From Virgisporangium ochraceum (GTDB lineage: Bacteria > Actinomycetota > Actinomycetes > Mycobacteriales > Micromonosporaceae), in NCBI RefSeq assembly GCF_016863655.1, contig NZ_BOPH01000097.1:55347-119346 (forward strand): 64,000 bases of DNA, written 5' to 3'. This document shows positions 63,058-64,000 of this stretch, in pieces. The notes below the pieces were generated by a model, which had not been told where the DNA came from, did not search any database, and saw only the letters and a program-made list of their open reading frames with translations. A program made the translations under genes and the position numbers. Numbering within the stretch: the first letter of the stretch is position 1; each line of letters starts with the position of its first letter.

Positions 63058-63567
63058 TCACCTCCGGCGGTGCGGCCGGACCGGCTCGGGCAGGTCGCGG
63101 TCGGCGACCAGGCCGCTGGCACGCACGACCTCCACGACCGCCGGGTCGAGCAGCAACGCCAGGCCCTCGTTGCCACCCGCGTGGAGCGTGTGGACCCGGA
63201 CCGGTGCGCCCGCCCCGACGAGAAGGTCGTCGACCACGGCCAGCGGACGCACGGTGGCCAGCAGCCAGGCCGACCGGCGGTGCCGGTCGTCGGCGTCCAG
63301 GACCGGGCACCGCCGGCCGCTGATGTCGACGACGTAGCCGTCGTCGTCGTCGGACACCGTCTGGACGCGGAGGTCGACGCCGAAGCGGCGCAGCGCCGGC
63401 GCCATCCCGCGGAGCATGTCCTCGACGTCGCCTTCGGCGAGAGCCTCACCGTCGGCGAAGAACGTCATGTCGTCCAGGACGGCGCAGGTGAACGGGTAGC
63501 CGCCGTCGGCGACCCCGCGCTGCTGCGCCCGGGCCTGCGCCGGCGGCAGGCCGGACCAGAGCCCCAC
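63058..63567 (-). CDS. Hypothetical protein, 169 residues
   Basis: A soluble protein with YPFTCAVLDDMTFFADGEALA, an acidic DDDDGYVVDISGRRCPVLDADD and a C-terminal Arg-rich end. It resembles small actinobacterial proteins of unknown function. The GTG start at 63567 lacks a good ribosome site; a start at the internal ATG of MTFFADG is also possible. The region 63568-63731 holds no recognised gene. Confidence 0.5.
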   Translation of the reverse strand: MGLWSGLPPAQARAQQRGVADGGYPFTCAVLDDMTFFADGEALAEGDVEDMLRGMAPALRRFGVDLRVQTVSDDDDGYVVDISGRRCPVLDADDRHRRSAWLLATVRPLAVVDDLLVGAGAPVRVHTLHAGGNEGLALLLDPAVVEVVRASGLVADRDLPEPVRPHRRR

Positions 63568-63731
63568 CTCAGGCCGCCCGAGTGCCGGGCGGAGAAGCGC
63601 GGCGCGCTGGCGGTCGTCTCTGCGGTGATGCGCACGGAGGGATCAGACCAGCTTTCCCACCGACGCGGCGAGCCGATTGTCCGGGTGGCCCGGCGCTGGG
63701 CCGGACCGCCGCGGCGCGCGACCATGGGGTG

Positions 63732-63941
63732 ATGGAACGGTACGAGTACAAGGTGCTGGAGCTCCGGGAGAAGATGATCGGCGGCAAGATGTCCGGCGAC
63801 AAGCTGGAGCACGTCCTCAACGAGCACGCCGCCCAGGGCTGGCGGCTGAAGGCCATCACCTCGGCCGAGGTCAAGGGGCGCATCGGTCCCGGCGGGGTCG
63901 ACGGGCTCCTGGTGACCTTCGAGCGGATGGTCCGCCCCTAG
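63732..63941 (+). CDS. DUF4177 protein
   Basis: A 69-residue protein, MERYEYKVLELREKMIGGKM, then LEHVLNEHAAQGWRLKAITS, matching the DUF4177 fold (a small alpha/beta domain with the conserved LN..G..GW). Function is unknown. Its stop codon is the first base of the second copy of the 52-bp repeat. Confidence 0.85.
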   Translation: MERYEYKVLELREKMIGGKMSGDKLEHVLNEHAAQGWRLKAITSAEVKGRIGPGGVDGLLVTFERMVRP

Positions 63942-63992
63942 TGTCGCGAGTCGCAGGTTCGCGCGCAGTCATGGATTGGGCAAAGCCGGCAT
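63941..63992 (+). repeat. 52-bp dispersed repeat, copy 2
   Basis: Same strand and 45 of 52 positions identical to 5158-5209. It starts on the last base of the DUF4177 stop codon and runs to within 8 nt of the window end, so any larger element it belongs to is cut off here. Confidence 0.7.
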
Positions 63993-64000
63993 TTAACCCC

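Overview
This window is high-GC DNA from an actinomycete. Genes are packed on both strands with many 4-nt overlaps, GTG starts are common, and an F420-type oxidoreductase, an ECF sigma factor and a Pls/PosA-type peptide synthetase are present. At least fifteen genes have a TANNNT-like hexamer about 6-8 nt before the start codon and no Shine-Dalgarno, the usual actinobacterial leaderless arrangement. The genus cannot be fixed from the sequence; a filamentous actinomycete such as Micromonosporales or Pseudonocardiales is likely. No rRNA, tRNA, CRISPR array or intact insertion sequence was seen.

Layout. 0-5 kb: a cREC receiver-like protein, a GNAT-like protein and an Rv1355c-like ThiF-nitroreductase fusion with a one-base frameshift, then an ECF sigma factor with a coupled CU044_5270-type membrane protein. 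5-9.4 kb: a decayed DUF6010 gene carrying a palindrome, a secreted HExxH protease, the AzlCD branched-chain amino-acid exporter, and a winged-helix/alpha-beta hydrolase fusion. 9.4-16.5 kb: a co-directional trio of an Hsp70-WD40 membrane protein, a DoxX-like protein and a very large propeller-DUF4132 protein. 16.5-20.2 kb: an XRE-cupin regulator with a B3/4 protein, divergent from a transketolase/pyruvate dehydrogenase E1-like enzyme, with a perfect 14-bp palindrome over both -10 regions. 20.2-25.6 kb: a four-module secreted glycosidase and its probable LacI repressor in one operon under a 14-bp palindrome, then an MFS exporter.

25.7-34.3 kb: small genes including an F420-type PPOX protein, a cold-shock gene with a three-hairpin leader, a double-TerD protein, LysR with a divergent cyclase, and PdxR/MocR with DUF6069. 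34.3-43.3 kb: a YtcJ-like amidohydrolase, a nucleotidyltransferase, an APC permease coupled to a universal stress protein, a P-loop protein, a histidine kinase-carboxylesterase chimera and an M1 metallopeptidase. 43.3-47.2 kb: a Pls/PosA-type NRPS translationally coupled to the peptidase. 47.3-54.2 kb: a flavin monooxygenase/TetR pair, a secreted trypsin-like protease, a rifampin-monooxygenase-like hydroxylase and an Hsp70 fragment. 54.4-64 kb: a TAP-type hydrolase, an HxlR-controlled MFS/hydrolase pair, WD-like and glycosylhydrolase-10-like proteins and small hypotheticals.

Two themes stand out. The first is local regulator-target pairs with visible operators (XRE-cupin, LacI, TetR, HxlR). 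The second is gene decay and rearrangement: a frameshift, a chimera, a truncated DUF6010 gene, an Hsp70 stub and a two-frame remnant. A 52-bp sequence occurs twice, near 5.2 kb and at the very end of the window, and may be a dispersed repeat family.
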